From the NCBI GenBank assembly GCA_963668655.2, contig CAXXPQ010000003.1, positions 744,001 to 808,000 of the forward strand: 64,000 bases of DNA. Reading direction: 5' to 3'. This DNA is from G963668655 sp963668655. Lineage in GTDB: Bacteria; Myxococcota_A; SURF-8. The translations under genes and the position numbers were made by a program. Shown here in pieces: positions 25,298-34,879 of this stretch; within the stretch, counting starts at the first letter, position 1, and each line of letters begins with the position of its first letter. Below the pieces are notes generated by a model that saw only the letters and a program-made list of their open reading frames with translations, had not been told where the DNA came from and ran no database searches.

Positions 25298-27352
25298 TCA
25301 GGGTTCTTCTTCGCCGTTCAGTTCCAGCGTGCCCAGGTCCACGGGAACGCCGTCGTTGATCTGGATGTTGTTTACGAAATGCTTCCTCCCGCTGGAGGCG
25401 GTGACTTCCAGCGTATAATATCCCGGAGGCAGCAGGGGAAACAGAAACTCCCGCTCCACGATCCGATCCTGAAGATTGTACGGCCCCAGTTGCACGCGCG
25501 AAAGGCCGTCCGGAAAGGAATCGCCCAGTTTTCCGGACAAGCTCCCGCCGGCGCCCACCGTGACGGGATTGTCCTCGCCCGTCTCGCCGCCCACGCCGGA
25601 CCAGCGCCCCACCCGGCCGTCGGGCAGGAAAATCCAAAGCGGAGGCATGTCCCGCCAGCGGGTCTTGTCGCGCGTCCAACGCCCTTCCGCGTCGGCCCGG
25701 ATGCGGTTATGACACACCGACCAGCAGTATTCGTAATCCGTAATCAGACGCCCGGAAAGATCGTAGACCTCGCCCGTCTCCGGCAATTCCTTCACGAACT
25801 GCGGCTGGGAAAACGATTCCAGCATGATCCGCAATCCGTCCTGTCCGCCCTCCATGGATTCGGTCGTCCGGTGCAGACGCCTTTCATGGGAGAAGACGGA
25901 CAGGCGGTAGCCGCCCTCGGCGGGAACCACGATCTTGAACGCGCCGTCATCGTCGCTGTAGGCCAGTTTCATGGACATGCGGCTGGAATCCTGCCGTTTA
26001 TCGGGCATGACGAAGATCAACGCCTTGGCCACCGGAACGTCGGATTCGTCAACGACGACGCCTTCCGCCGCCGCGTCCCGATCGATGGAGATCGTCAGTT
26101 GCAATCCTTCACTCGGAGCCGGACAGGTCACGGACCGGGTTTCGTGCGCGGTTCCTCCGTCGAACCAGTAAATCGCCCCCAGATCGATCTCGCCGGGCCG
26201 CACCTTTTCCAGAATGAACGCTCCGCTTTCATCCGTCAGCGCCGGAAGCGACTGAAAATCCATCGGAATGACGGTCACGCCTTCCAGTCCCCGGCCGTTC
26301 TGGTCCCTCACCACGCCTTCCAGCCGGCAGGCGCGCTGCATCACGATCTCGAATCCCGGTGGCGTTTCGATACTGACCTTGGCCGTCTCGTCCGCATAGT
26401 CCTCGTGATAGAAATAGATGATTTCGCTGGTGGGAGGAAGACCCGAAAGCCGGAAGCGGCCGTTCGAATCCGTCTTTGCGACAAGCAGATTGGAGGGCGG
26501 AGCCGCCTCCGGCGTTCGGGCGTAATCCTGAACCTGCACGCCCGCGATGGGTTCTCCCTCCGAATCCACCACCCGCCCTTTCAGAGTCCAGGCGGCCGTC
26601 AGCAGAAAATCGCCCAGGTCCAGTTCCAGTCCCGTGCAGCTTTTGAAGACCTCCCGGGGAGCGTAACCCTTCTTCTTGATGTAGATCGACGCCAGGCCGG
26701 TTTCTCCCGTGGGAACCGAGAAACGTCCGTCGGATCCGGAGCGGGTGGGCGGATTCTCTTCGTAGCGATTGGGGAAAATCTCCGCTCCCGAAACCGGTTC
26801 TCCCGTGCGGGCGTCCAGAATACGGCCCCGGGCCATGCAGGCCGGACCCATTTCCAGAAGAACCTCCTTGTGTTCTCCGGACGCGACGCGAATGCTGTCC
26901 AGAAAAGTCCGTTCCTTCATGGCGAAACGATCGTGGGTCAAGTGGCAATAGTATCCCCCGGCCGGAAGTTGCAGAAACATGGCGTTTCCATCCGTATCCG
27001 TCCAGGCTTCGGGCAGCGTGATCGGTCCCTGGATGGTGACCTTGACCCCGGGAATGGGACGTTGCGTTTCCGCGTCGATCACGAGAACCGACAGCGAGGC
27101 GCTCCACTTTCGGCGAGGTTCCAACGGCTTGGAGGAAAACATCAGTTCTTTCAAGGCATCGGGGGATTCCAGCGGGTTGGAGGGAACGGCCTGGGAAAGG
27201 ATCCTTTCGTCGGGCAGATCCTCGGTGGCGATTCGGGACGGATGAACCGGCGTCTTTTCGACGTTTTCCTCCGGCCAAAACCACAGGATCGCGGCCAGAA
27301 CCAGTCCGCCGAAAAGAAAAATCCCCCACATTCTTGTTTTCGAACGCCTCAT
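25298..27352 (-). CDS. Membrane-anchored protein with five carboxypeptidase-regulatory-like domains
   Basis: This 684-residue protein has one N-terminal membrane anchor (about 8-25) and an exported remainder. At least five CarboxypepD-regulatory/CnaB-like beta-sandwich repeats are visible, each opening with a G-x-V-x-D...P-x-x-G-V pattern: about 65-125, 150-215, 230-300, 315-365 and 405-470. The C-terminal 200 residues are less clear, with another such repeat near the end. There is no catalytic motif, so a structural, adhesive or carbohydrate-binding role in the periplasm or at the surface is likely. No ribosome site is obvious at 27352; Met8 is an alternative start. Confidence 0.75.
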   Translation of the reverse strand: MRRSKTRMWGIFLFGGLVLAAILWFWPEENVEKTPVHPSRIATEDLPDERILSQAVPSNPLESPDALKELMFSSKPLEPRRKWSASLSVLVIDAETQRPIPGVKVTIQGPITLPEAWTDTDGNAMFLQLPAGGYYCHLTHDRFAMKERTFLDSIRVASGEHKEVLLEMGPACMARGRILDARTGEPVSGAEIFPNRYEENPPTRSGSDGRFSVPTGETGLASIYIKKKGYAPREVFKSCTGLELDLGDFLLTAAWTLKGRVVDSEGEPIAGVQVQDYARTPEAAPPSNLLVAKTDSNGRFRLSGLPPTSEIIYFYHEDYADETAKVSIETPPGFEIVMQRACRLEGVVRDQNGRGLEGVTVIPMDFQSLPALTDESGAFILEKVRPGEIDLGAIYWFDGGTAHETRSVTCPAPSEGLQLTISIDRDAAAEGVVVDESDVPVAKALIFVMPDKRQDSSRMSMKLAYSDDDGAFKIVVPAEGGYRLSVFSHERRLHRTTESMEGGQDGLRIMLESFSQPQFVKELPETGEVYDLSGRLITDYEYCWSVCHNRIRADAEGRWTRDKTRWRDMPPLWIFLPDGRVGRWSGVGGETGEDNPVTVGAGGSLSGKLGDSFPDGLSRVQLGPYNLQDRIVEREFLFPLLPPGYYTLEVTASSGRKHFVNNIQINDGVPVDLGTLELNGEEEP

Positions 27353-28340
27353 TTCGTCAACATCCGAGAGTACGCCCTCTTTTTCGCCAAATCGTCTTTT
27401 TGCGATTTCCTCGATAACAATCGGAAAAACGCTCCGATTATTCCCGCGCGGACATTTCCCGTGCCGGGTTTTCTCGCGGCACGCGAAGCCGGACTTCGAC
27501 CTGCCGGACGACGACCCTGTTTTCAGCCCCTGCCGGGATTTGCGGTCTCCTTATCCAGCGGAACCATACCACAGCCTCCCAGGATTGCCAAGGACGCGGC
27601 ACGGTGAACCCGGGCTTTTCGGTTGCGTGTGAATTCGGAAGCCGCATGGAGGTTCGAAGTCTTCGAACGTACGAAACGCCGACCGGGACACAGGGCCTGT
27701 AACGAAGGACATCCATGCTCCTGCAAGCCCTCTGATAATACTCCGTAATTTGTTGATATTACAAGTGTTTTATGTACGGAAGCTTCATGGAGTCCCGATG
27801 GCAGACGAAGGCCGAAAACGTCGATTTTCGCGTGCGCCCCGGGTGAACGCAAAAAGGCTGGAATACTTAATGATATCCATTAGATACGCATGTTTTTCAT
27901 GTCACCCGGACGGAACGCCGAAACGGCCCGAAACGGAACCGGGAGATCGGACGACCCGAGAGAGGAAAAAAACGCGCATTTTTCGAATCCGCATGCCGTT
28001 GGGCGATGACCCGAAGTACCGCGCCGCGATCTCCATTTCATGCGGAAGGAGGGTCGTCCCTTTCGGCCGTGGTCCTTCTTTCCGTGTACATCCGCGCGAT
28101 TTCATGGGATTTTCCCCGGCTTCTTCTTGATCCTTATTTCCACCCGTTAGCATCTCGTTAGCGCGCCGTGAGTCCGCTCACGAAACTTTCGCTTCCAATT
28201 ATCTTGCGACACATTCTCCCTGAATACTCGCCCCGTATTTTCCCGCCAACTTGTTCGACGATCTTTTCAGTAGAATCCGGTGGATCGGAATAGATGGAAG
28301 GAAACGTGGAACGACACAAAACCATGAAGGAGAAGAAACA
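27353..28340. other. Long intergenic region without a convincing gene
   Basis: About 990 bases separate the divergent CarboxypepD-like and beta-helix lipoprotein genes. No ORF here has both a ribosome site and recognisable protein character, and I see no tRNA or CRISPR. A perfect dyad, GTTCGAA-GTC-TTCGAAC, lies at 27652-27668, and a short AT-rich stretch at 27730-27790 could hold promoter elements. Confidence 0.5.
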
Positions 28341-29720
28341 ATGAGAAAATGGCAATGGCTCGTACTTTTATTCGCACTGTCCCTGTTCGCGTTCGCGGGA
28401 TGCGATGACGAGTCCAGCGACGACAACGACGACAACGGAGAGGAACTGGTTCCCGGCGTGACCTGCAAGGACAATGTCTGCACCATGACCGGAACCATCA
28501 CGGAGAACCTGGAACTGACTCCCGACAAGGACTGGCTGCTGCATGGCGGCGTGGAAATCGGCAACGACAAGGACGAGACCGTGCTGACCATCCAGCCCGG
28601 CACCGTCATCTACGGCGAAACCAGCACCTACGGCATGCTGGTCATCACCCGGGGTTCCAAGATCATGGCCGAAGGCACCAAGGACGCTCCCATCGTCTTC
28701 ACGTCGTCCAAGAACGAAGGCGACCGCGCGCGCGGCGACTGGGGCGGCCTTATCATCAACGGCCGGGCCCCCATCAACGGCTGCGACGAGGAAGACGGCG
28801 CGGCCTTCTGCGAGTCCTTCGGCGAGGGCGGAACCGGCTGGTACGGCGGCGACAGCCCCACCGACAGCAGCGGCGTGCTGCGTTACGTCCGCGTGGAATT
28901 CGCCGGCCACATCATCAGCCCGGAAAACGAGTTGAACGGCATCGCCTTCCAGGGCGTAGGCTCCGGAACCACCATCGAGTACATCCAGGTTCACATGAAC
29001 AAGGACGACGGCATCGAATTCTTCGGCGGCACCGCCCAGATCAAATACGCGCTCGTCACCGGCGCGGCCGACGACGGCTTCGACTGGACGGACGGCTGGC
29101 AAGGCAAGGCCCAGTTCGTGGTCGTCCAGCAGTACGACGACGCCGGAGACCAGGGCATCGAGGCGGACAACAACGGCGAGGACAACGGCGCCCTGCCTCG
29201 CTCCCATCCCACGCTCAGCAACTTCACGCTCATCGGCTCGCCGGATTCCGAAGACTCCGACCTCGGCATCCTGCTGCGCGAAGGCACCGCCGCCAACATC
29301 TCCAACACCATCGTGACCGACTTCAACGACGCCTGCCTGGACATCGACAACGAGGAAACCTTCACCGTCGCCATGACGGGCGGCACGCCCACGGGCGACC
29401 TGACCATCACGCACTCCATCGTCAATTGCGCCACCGATTTCAAGATGGACGACGAGAAGGACGAGGACGAGAATCCGGTTCAGGATCCCTGGAGTCTGGA
29501 GGATTTCTATACCGATCAGGAAGGGAACCAGGTGGCGGATCCCAAGCTCGGCAATCCACTGGACGTCGCGAATCCGGACTATGCCCCGGCCTCCGGATCG
29601 CCCGCCGAAAGCGGCGCTTCGGTTCCCGACGACGCGTTCTTCACCGACGTGGACTTCATCGGCGCGGTGGACCCGGCCAACGACTGGACCGCCGGCTGGA
29701 CGATTCACGAAAAGAACTGA
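28341..29720 (+). CDS. Lipoprotein with right-handed beta-helix fold
   Basis: This 459-residue protein has a lipoprotein signal (LFAFAGC, Cys about 20) followed by a short acidic tether (DDESSDDNDDNGEE). The body has the repeated strand pattern of parallel beta-helix proteins, with GVLRYVRVEFAG, GTTIEYIQVHMNKDDGIEFFGG and FVVVQQYDDAGDQGIEADN. Such proteins occur as surface lipoproteins next to TonB-dependent receptors. The ATG at 28341 has AAGGAGAAG upstream; the earlier ATG at 28251 adds no signal. It precedes the TonB operon by about 100 bases containing a strong hairpin. No catalytic site is recognised; ligand capture for the receptor is inferred. Confidence 0.8.
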   Translation: MRKWQWLVLLFALSLFAFAGCDDESSDDNDDNGEELVPGVTCKDNVCTMTGTITENLELTPDKDWLLHGGVEIGNDKDETVLTIQPGTVIYGETSTYGMLVITRGSKIMAEGTKDAPIVFTSSKNEGDRARGDWGGLIINGRAPINGCDEEDGAAFCESFGEGGTGWYGGDSPTDSSGVLRYVRVEFAGHIISPENELNGIAFQGVGSGTTIEYIQVHMNKDDGIEFFGGTAQIKYALVTGAADDGFDWTDGWQGKAQFVVVQQYDDAGDQGIEADNNGEDNGALPRSHPTLSNFTLIGSPDSEDSDLGILLREGTAANISNTIVTDFNDACLDIDNEETFTVAMTGGTPTGDLTITHSIVNCATDFKMDDEKDEDENPVQDPWSLEDFYTDQEGNQVADPKLGNPLDVANPDYAPASGSPAESGASVPDDAFFTDVDFIGAVDPANDWTAGWTIHEKN

Positions 29721-29767
29721 ACCCCGAGCACCAAGCGCGCCAACCCTTTCCGCACGGTACGGTGCTC

Positions 29768-29800
29768 CGGCGGCATGGACCCACGGTCCATGCCGCCGTC
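29768..29800 (+). terminator. Strong 14-bp hairpin between lipoprotein and TonB operon
   Basis: CGGCGGCATGGACC (29768-29781) and its exact complement (29785-29798) enclose a 3-base loop. Only a broken T-rich tail (TCTCTTCATTTAT) follows, so it may terminate partly and let some transcripts continue into the TonB genes. Confidence 0.65.
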
Positions 29801-29823
29801 TCTTCATTTATAAAGGATCATCG

Positions 29824-30612
29824 ATGCGTTTTTCTCTTCGCACTTCGTTCCGCCGCCGATCGGCGGCTTTTGTCGTCTGCCTGCTGATCTTCGGCTTCGC
29901 CCTCCCCGCCAAGGCCGATCCCCAGGCGGATTTCGCGAAAAAGCTGGTCGAGCTTCGCAACGAAGTGGACGAGCTTTCCGGCGAGTTGGAGAACAAAAAG
30001 CGAAACGCCGAGGAACGCCTGCGCTCCGTGAGCCGGCAGCGAAGCGATCTGGCGGCCCAGATCCAGCGGGAACGTTTTCGAATCAAGCGCCTGACGCAGT
30101 CTCTGGAATCGGTGAAAAGCAAGAATTCCGATCACGGCGATCTCTCGGCCGGTCTGATCCCGGCGGTCAGGGAAAGCCTGGAAATCCTGCGCGCCCGGGT
30201 GAAGACCTCCCTTCCCTTCCATCGGAAGGATCGTCTGTCCGAACTGGACGAGATGCTTCGCCATCTGGAAAGCGGGCGCATGCCCCCGGAAAAGGTGTTG
30301 ATGCGCCTGTGGGCCTTCACCGACGACGAATTGCGGCTTACGAAGGAGAGCGGACTGTATCGGCAGCCCATTGTTCTGGATGGAAACGAAGTTCTGGCCG
30401 AAGTGGCGCGCATCGGTATGGTGATGCTGTTTTTCATGACGCCGGACGGACAAGCCGGCTTCGCCTCCAGAACGGACGGCGACTGGGAGTTCCGCGCGGT
30501 TTCCGATCCGACGGACCGGGAGCGCATCTCCCGGCTGTTCGAGTCTTTCAAGAAACAGGTCCGCGTGGGATTCTTCGAAATCCCAAACGCGCTGGCGAAA
30601 GGGGGCAAGTAG
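29824..30612 (+). CDS. DUF3450 periplasmic coiled-coil protein of TonB system
   Basis: This 262-residue protein has a cleavable signal peptide (hydrophobic core about 15-30, then PAKAD) and a long coiled coil (about 32-100). DUF3450 proteins are regularly encoded just before a TtpC/ExbB-ExbB-ExbD-TonB set, as here, and are thought to support that energy-transducing complex. The ATG at 29824 has AAAGGA upstream; the frame upstream of it runs into the preceding gene. The next gene begins one base after this stop, indicating an operon. Its exact biochemical role is not known. Confidence 0.85.
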   Translation: MRFSLRTSFRRRSAAFVVCLLIFGFALPAKADPQADFAKKLVELRNEVDELSGELENKKRNAEERLRSVSRQRSDLAAQIQRERFRIKRLTQSLESVKSKNSDHGDLSAGLIPAVRESLEILRARVKTSLPFHRKDRLSELDEMLRHLESGRMPPEKVLMRLWAFTDDELRLTKESGLYRQPIVLDGNEVLAEVARIGMVMLFFMTPDGQAGFASRTDGDWEFRAVSDPTDRERISRLFESFKKQVRVGFFEIPNALAKGGK

Positions 30613-30613
30613 G

Positions 30614-32023
30614 ATGAACACGTTACCCCTTCGCAATTTCGCCCGCGCTCTCCTTCCGCTGCTTCTCTGCCTTTTCACTCTGCCCGCCCTGGCGCAGCCT
30701 TCGGAAACCTACCTTCTCCGGGCCTATAAGAAGGAGTTCGCCTTTCTGGAGACGGAACGGAACCTTCTGAAAAAACGCCTGGAGGAACTTGACCGCAAGG
30801 CCGACCTGGATCTGCGGGCGGCCGAACGGGGTCTGGCGGGAGAAGAAGAAGAACTGTTGCGTCTGGGAGTCCAGGCCGACGATCTGGCCGACGCTCTGGA
30901 GCGAATGGAAAAGAGCGCGGACACCAACATGGAGAGCGTGGAGTCCCTGCGTTCGGTCTTCGAGCAGTCCCGCCACAGCCTGAGCGCCTACGAGACGGCC
31001 GTGCCGGAATTTCCGGAAGACCCGGCGAACGCGCCCATCGCGCCTCTGTTCGAGAAGGCGGCGGGGCTGCTTTCCGATCTCAGCCGGGTGCGCAAGGAGG
31101 CGGGAAGCTTTTTCCTGGCCGACGGCAAACAGGTGGAAGGCGAGTTGCTCCGCGTCGGCAACGTGGCCGGCTACGGCGTCTCCGCCGCCGGTTCCGGAGC
31201 GCTGGCCCCGGCGGGAGAAGGCCGCCTGCGCGTCTGGCAGGAGGACGCCGCCGAATCCGCCCGGGCGCTTCTGGATGGACGATCGCCCGCCACGCTGCGG
31301 ATCTTCCTGTACGATTCGCTGGACAAGGCCGTGCTGGCCAAGGAATCCAAAAGCGCCTACCAGGTCATCGAAAGCGGCGGCATCATCGCCTGGGTCATCG
31401 TGATCCTGGGATGCGTCGCCCTGGGAATGATCCTTCTGCGCACCTTCTTTCTCTTCAAATCCAGTTCCAATACGGACGACCTGATGGCGCGCCTGTCGCC
31501 GCTGATCGAGCAGGGCTGGCGCGATGAAGCCGCCGGAATCTGCAAGGCCGACCGTGGCGCGACCGCCCGGGTGCTGTTCGCCACCATCCAGAACCTGCGC
31601 AACGACCGGGAACAGCTGGAAAACATCATCTCCGAAAGCATTCTGCACGAGGAACCCTACCTGGACCGCTTCGGCGCGATCATTCTGGTGCTGGCCGCGG
31701 TGGCGCCGCTTCTCGGGCTATTGGGAACCGTCACCGGCATGATCTCCACCTTCGACATCATCACCGAATTCGGCACCGGCGATCCCAAGCTGCTTTCCGG
31801 CGGCATCTCGGAAGCGCTGGTGACCACCGAACTGGGCCTGATCGTCGCCATTCCCGCGCTCTTGTTCGGCAATCTGCTTTCCGGCTGGGCCGGAATGATT
31901 AAGGCCGGAATGGAACACGCCGCCCTGCGGATCTCCAACATCTACGCCCGCACCGGCGCGGGGCGCGAGGAAATCGCCCGGGCTTCGACGGACGAGGCCG
32001 CGATCCCGGGAGACGCGTCATGA
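30614..32023 (+). CDS. TtpC-type MotA/TolQ/ExbB protein with periplasmic coiled coil
   Basis: This 469-residue protein combines a signal sequence and a periplasmic coiled-coil region (about 30-120, with related sequence to about 250) with a MotA/TolQ/ExbB proton-channel domain (about 255-440). The channel part shows a transmembrane helix (IIAWVIVILGCVALGMILL) and the pair LGLLGTVTGMISTF and LVTTELGLIVAIPALL, as in ExbB. This layout matches TtpC of the Vibrio TonB2 system, where an extra ExbB-like protein is needed for transport. It overlaps the next gene by four bases. It should work with ExbB, ExbD and TonB in using proton motive force. Confidence 0.88.
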   Translation: MNTLPLRNFARALLPLLLCLFTLPALAQPSETYLLRAYKKEFAFLETERNLLKKRLEELDRKADLDLRAAERGLAGEEEELLRLGVQADDLADALERMEKSADTNMESVESLRSVFEQSRHSLSAYETAVPEFPEDPANAPIAPLFEKAAGLLSDLSRVRKEAGSFFLADGKQVEGELLRVGNVAGYGVSAAGSGALAPAGEGRLRVWQEDAAESARALLDGRSPATLRIFLYDSLDKAVLAKESKSAYQVIESGGIIAWVIVILGCVALGMILLRTFFLFKSSSNTDDLMARLSPLIEQGWRDEAAGICKADRGATARVLFATIQNLRNDREQLENIISESILHEEPYLDRFGAIILVLAAVAPLLGLLGTVTGMISTFDIITEFGTGDPKLLSGGISEALVTTELGLIVAIPALLFGNLLSGWAGMIKAGMEHAALRISNIYARTGAGREEIARASTDEAAIPGDAS

Positions 32024-32622
32024 GCGAATTCCTCGCCCGCATTCTCGACTACTTCTCCCAGGGCGGCTTCGTCATGCCGCCTCTGGTGCTGGCCACGCTG
32101 GTGTTGTGGTTCGCCATCGGCTACCGCTTCGCCACGCTCCGCCGGGGAAACCGCCGCTCCGTGCGCGTTTTGGTGGAACGATATCGCCGGGGCTACGACC
32201 GGAAGCCCTCGGGGTTGATCGATTCCGCCGTGGTGCGCGCCCTGGAGATGGCCGGAGGCCCACCGTCCGAAACGCGTCGCTTTCTGGACGACGCCTTCTT
32301 CGGCATCGAACGGGAGGCCGGGCGTTTCGCCGTGCTGGTGCGCAGCATCGTCATCGCCGCACCGCTGGCCGGGCTTCTGGGAACCGTCACCGGCATGATC
32401 GAGACCTTCGATTCCCTGGGCGACATGTCCCTGTTTTCCCAGACGGGCGGCATCGCCGGGGGCATCAGCCAAGCGCTTTTCAGTACGCAGATGGGACTGG
32501 CCGTGGCCGTACCGGGCCGCGTGATCGGGCGCTTTCTGGACCGGCGCGAGCAGGGCGTCATCCACGACCTGAACCAGATCAAGGACATCCTCTGTTCCTC
32601 CACACGGGAGAGCGCGGCATGA
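32020..32622 (+). CDS. exbB: ExbB-like proton channel subunit
   Basis: This 200-residue inner-membrane protein is a compact ExbB/TolQ member. It has an N-terminal helix (about 15-35), then LLGTVTGMIETFDSLG and ISQALFSTQMGLAVAVPGRV, the paired helices that line the channel. It overlaps both neighbours by four bases (ATGA at each end), so translation is coupled. With ExbD and TonB it forms the motor that powers the outer-membrane receptor. Assignment to ExbB rather than TolQ rests on the TonB and receptor genes alongside. Confidence 0.9.
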   Translation: MSEFLARILDYFSQGGFVMPPLVLATLVLWFAIGYRFATLRRGNRRSVRVLVERYRRGYDRKPSGLIDSAVVRALEMAGGPPSETRRFLDDAFFGIEREAGRFAVLVRSIVIAAPLAGLLGTVTGMIETFDSLGDMSLFSQTGGIAGGISQALFSTQMGLAVAVPGRVIGRFLDRREQGVIHDLNQIKDILCSSTRESAA

Positions 32623-33023
32623 GATACCGCAAGAACAAGGACGCCGATCAGGGCATCGACATTTCCCCTCTGATCGACATGGTGTTCATTCTGCTGATTT
32701 TCTTCATGGTTTCCACGACCTTCGTCAAGGACATGAAGCTGGACCTGGAACGGCCCGGAGCCGCCAGCGCCGCCGCCGCCAGCACGAAGGCCCTGCGCGT
32801 CTTCGTCGATCAGCGCGGGGACATCTACGTGGACGGCCAGGCCGTTCGCCCGTACATGCTGCAAAGCCGCGTCCGCGATTTCATGAAGTCCAGCCCTTCG
32901 AAGATCGTGCTCGTCGTGACCGACCGGCGCGTTCCGGCCGAGCGCCTGATTCATGTAGTGGACCAGTGCCGCCTTGCGGGCGCACAAGACGTGGGCGTGG
33001 CCACGGAACAGGAGGCCGGGTAA
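32619..33023 (+). CDS. exbD: ExbD-like biopolymer transport protein
   Basis: This 134-residue protein has one N-terminal transmembrane helix containing the essential acidic residue (ISPLIDMVFILLIFFMVS, Asp about 20) and a periplasmic domain ending VVDQCRLAGAQDVGVATE. Both fit ExbD. The Asp in this helix is the proton-motive residue in the family. The start codon overlaps the exbB stop, and tonB follows five bases after the stop. Confidence 0.92.
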   Translation: MRYRKNKDADQGIDISPLIDMVFILLIFFMVSTTFVKDMKLDLERPGAASAAAASTKALRVFVDQRGDIYVDGQAVRPYMLQSRVRDFMKSSPSKIVLVVTDRRVPAERLIHVVDQCRLAGAQDVGVATEQEAG

Positions 33024-33027
33024 TCCC

Positions 33028-33687
33028 ATGGCGTCCATTCCCTCCCTGCCCATTCCCCGCCGGCGACGCATTCTCATGGCCGTTCTGTGGATGATCGGCG
33101 GCTCCTCGCTGGTCTTCGCCCTGCTGGTCATCATGAACGAATACATCGACAGTCCCGAAAACGACGACGGCGGCCAGACGGCGTCGTTTTCCGTGGAGCG
33201 TCCCCCGCCTCCGAAACCGCCGGAGCGGAAAAAGCGAAAACGCCCGAAGCGAAAGCGCAGGAAAAGCCGGGCCGCCAAGGCCCCCGCGCCGCTATTGAGC
33301 GCCTCCCTGGGCGGGCTGGCCATCGACCTGCCGGAATTCGACGCCAGCGACCTGGGTTCGCTTTCCGATTCGCTTCTCGGAAACATGGACAACGTGGTCA
33401 TGACGGAAAACGCAGTGGACGATCCCCCCCGGCCGCTGGAACAGACGCCCATCGCGTACCCGAAGCGGGCCCGCGCGGAAGGCGTCACGGGGTACGTCAC
33501 GGTGAGCCTGTTGATCGGACCTTCCGGCGAGGTGGAACGCAGCAAAGTACTGGAGGCCGATCCTCCCGGCGTCTTCGAGGAAACCACCCTCCAGGCGGTG
33601 GGAAGCTGGCGCTTCTCTCCCGCCATGTACCAGGGACGGCCGGTGAAGGTCTGGGCGCGCAAGACGTTCCGGTTCGAACTGAAATAG
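33028..33687 (+). CDS. tonB: TonB energy transducer
   Basis: This 219-residue protein has an N-terminal anchor (about 15-37), a Pro/Lys/Arg-rich spanning segment (about 58-85, rich in KRKRPKRK, shorter than in E. coli) and a C-terminal TonB domain (about 140-219: YPKRARAEGVTGYVTVSLLIG through WRFSPAMYQGRPVKVWARKTFRFELK). It links the ExbB/ExbD motor to the TonB box of the receptor. I chose the ATG at 33028, just after the exbD stop. The spanning segment is basic and has few of the usual Glu-Pro repeats. Confidence 0.9.
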   Translation: MASIPSLPIPRRRRILMAVLWMIGGSSLVFALLVIMNEYIDSPENDDGGQTASFSVERPPPPKPPERKKRKRPKRKRRKSRAAKAPAPLLSASLGGLAIDLPEFDASDLGSLSDSLLGNMDNVVMTENAVDDPPRPLEQTPIAYPKRARAEGVTGYVTVSLLIGPSGEVERSKVLEADPPGVFEETTLQAVGSWRFSPAMYQGRPVKVWARKTFRFELK

Positions 33688-33697
33688 GAAGTGAAAC

Positions 33698-34876
33698 GTG
33701 CGGCGATTGCAACGAAAATGGATGCGAGCCTTTCTTGCCACCGGGCTGTTTCTCCTTACGCTCCACGGCTTCGGCGGCCCGCCCGCCCTGGCATCCGAGG
33801 ACGCCGAGCAGGTGGACGCCGTCTCCCTGGCGGCCCTGCTCATCCGGGACGGACATTTCGACCGGGCGGAGGCCGTGCTGAATCAGGCCGACGAAGCCGC
33901 CGTTCCGAAGGAGGATCAGGCCCGCTTCCACACCCTGCGCGGGCTGGCGCTTCTGCATCGCTCGGCCTTCAAAGAGGCCGGAACGGCGCTGGAACGGGCC
34001 CTTTCGCTGGAGGGCGTGGAGAAACCGGCCTATTTGTACCTGGCCCAGGCCCGCTACGGAACGGGCGACTATCCTGCCGCGCTGAAGGCGCTGGACCGGG
34101 GAGGCGCGGAGCTTCTGGAAATGCCGGGCACGTTTCTCGTGCGGGCGCAATGCCGCTGGAAACTCGGCGAGGCCGAGGCCGCATGGTCGTCGCTGGACGA
34201 AGGCGAAACCCGCTTTCCCGACGACGCCCGTTTCGTCCGGCGCAAGCTTTTCCTGCTGGTGGAACTGGGGTTGTTCCAGGAGGCCGTGGAACTGGGCGAG
34301 CGTTTCTTCACGCACTATGTCGTAAAGGAGGCCGACTTTCTGGCCTTCGGCGAGGCGCTGCGCAAAAATCGGCAATACGAAAAAGCCCTGGCGTTCCTGG
34401 AGAACGCGCGCCTGCGCTTTCCGGAAAACGAGACCTTTCCGCTTCTTTTGTCCAACCTGTATCGCGAGACCGGCAACCTGCGCTTTTCCGCGCGGCTGAT
34501 GGAAGAGGCCGCCTATCGCAACCCGAAATACGTGCAGGAGGCGGCGGAGCGCTATCGGGCGGCGGGAGATCTTCGCAAGGCCCTGTATCACAACGCCCGG
34601 ATCGAAAACCAGAAGGACAAGATCCGCCAGCGGCTGGCCATTCTACTGCAAATGGGACGCTACGAGATGGCCTCGGCCATGGCCGGGCGCATCCGTCGGC
34701 TGGGCCTTCTGGACAACGAGGACATCCGCTACGCCCTGGCCTACGCCCACTATCAGGTCGGCAGGCGGCGGGAAGCCGAGGCGCACCTGAAAAAACTGAC
34801 ACGCTCCGACCTTTTCCGCAAGGCCGCCATGCTGCGCAAGGCCATGGAGTCCGAAAACGACGGGAGGCACGAGTAA
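33698..34876 (+). CDS. TPR-repeat protein of TonB operon
   Basis: This 392-residue protein has a signal peptide (hydrophobic part about 9-27) and consists almost wholly of tetratricopeptide-like helical pairs (for example FHTLRGLALLHRSAFKEAGTALERALSL and YLAQARYGTGDYPAALKAL). A TPR protein directly after tonB is a usual member of TtpC-type clusters; in Vibrio such a gene supports TonB2 function. The start is GTG, ten bases after the tonB stop. It is expected in the periplasm, as a scaffold between the inner-membrane motor and the receptor. Confidence 0.85.
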   Translation: MRRLQRKWMRAFLATGLFLLTLHGFGGPPALASEDAEQVDAVSLAALLIRDGHFDRAEAVLNQADEAAVPKEDQARFHTLRGLALLHRSAFKEAGTALERALSLEGVEKPAYLYLAQARYGTGDYPAALKALDRGGAELLEMPGTFLVRAQCRWKLGEAEAAWSSLDEGETRFPDDARFVRRKLFLLVELGLFQEAVELGERFFTHYVVKEADFLAFGEALRKNRQYEKALAFLENARLRFPENETFPLLLSNLYRETGNLRFSARLMEEAAYRNPKYVQEAAERYRAAGDLRKALYHNARIENQKDKIRQRLAILLQMGRYEMASAMAGRIRRLGLLDNEDIRYALAYAHYQVGRRREAEAHLKKLTRSDLFRKAAMLRKAMESENDGRHE

Positions 34877-34879
34877 TCC

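Noticed and set aside
23993..27607. 1204-codon open frame on the plus strand
   Set aside because: It runs antisense to plsB, mscS and the CarboxypepD-like gene, has no domain, and is of the kind expected from high-GC third positions.
27750..28130. 126-codon frame in the long intergenic region
   Set aside because: It has no ribosome site, no hydrophobic core or domain, and odd composition; I list the region as non-coding.
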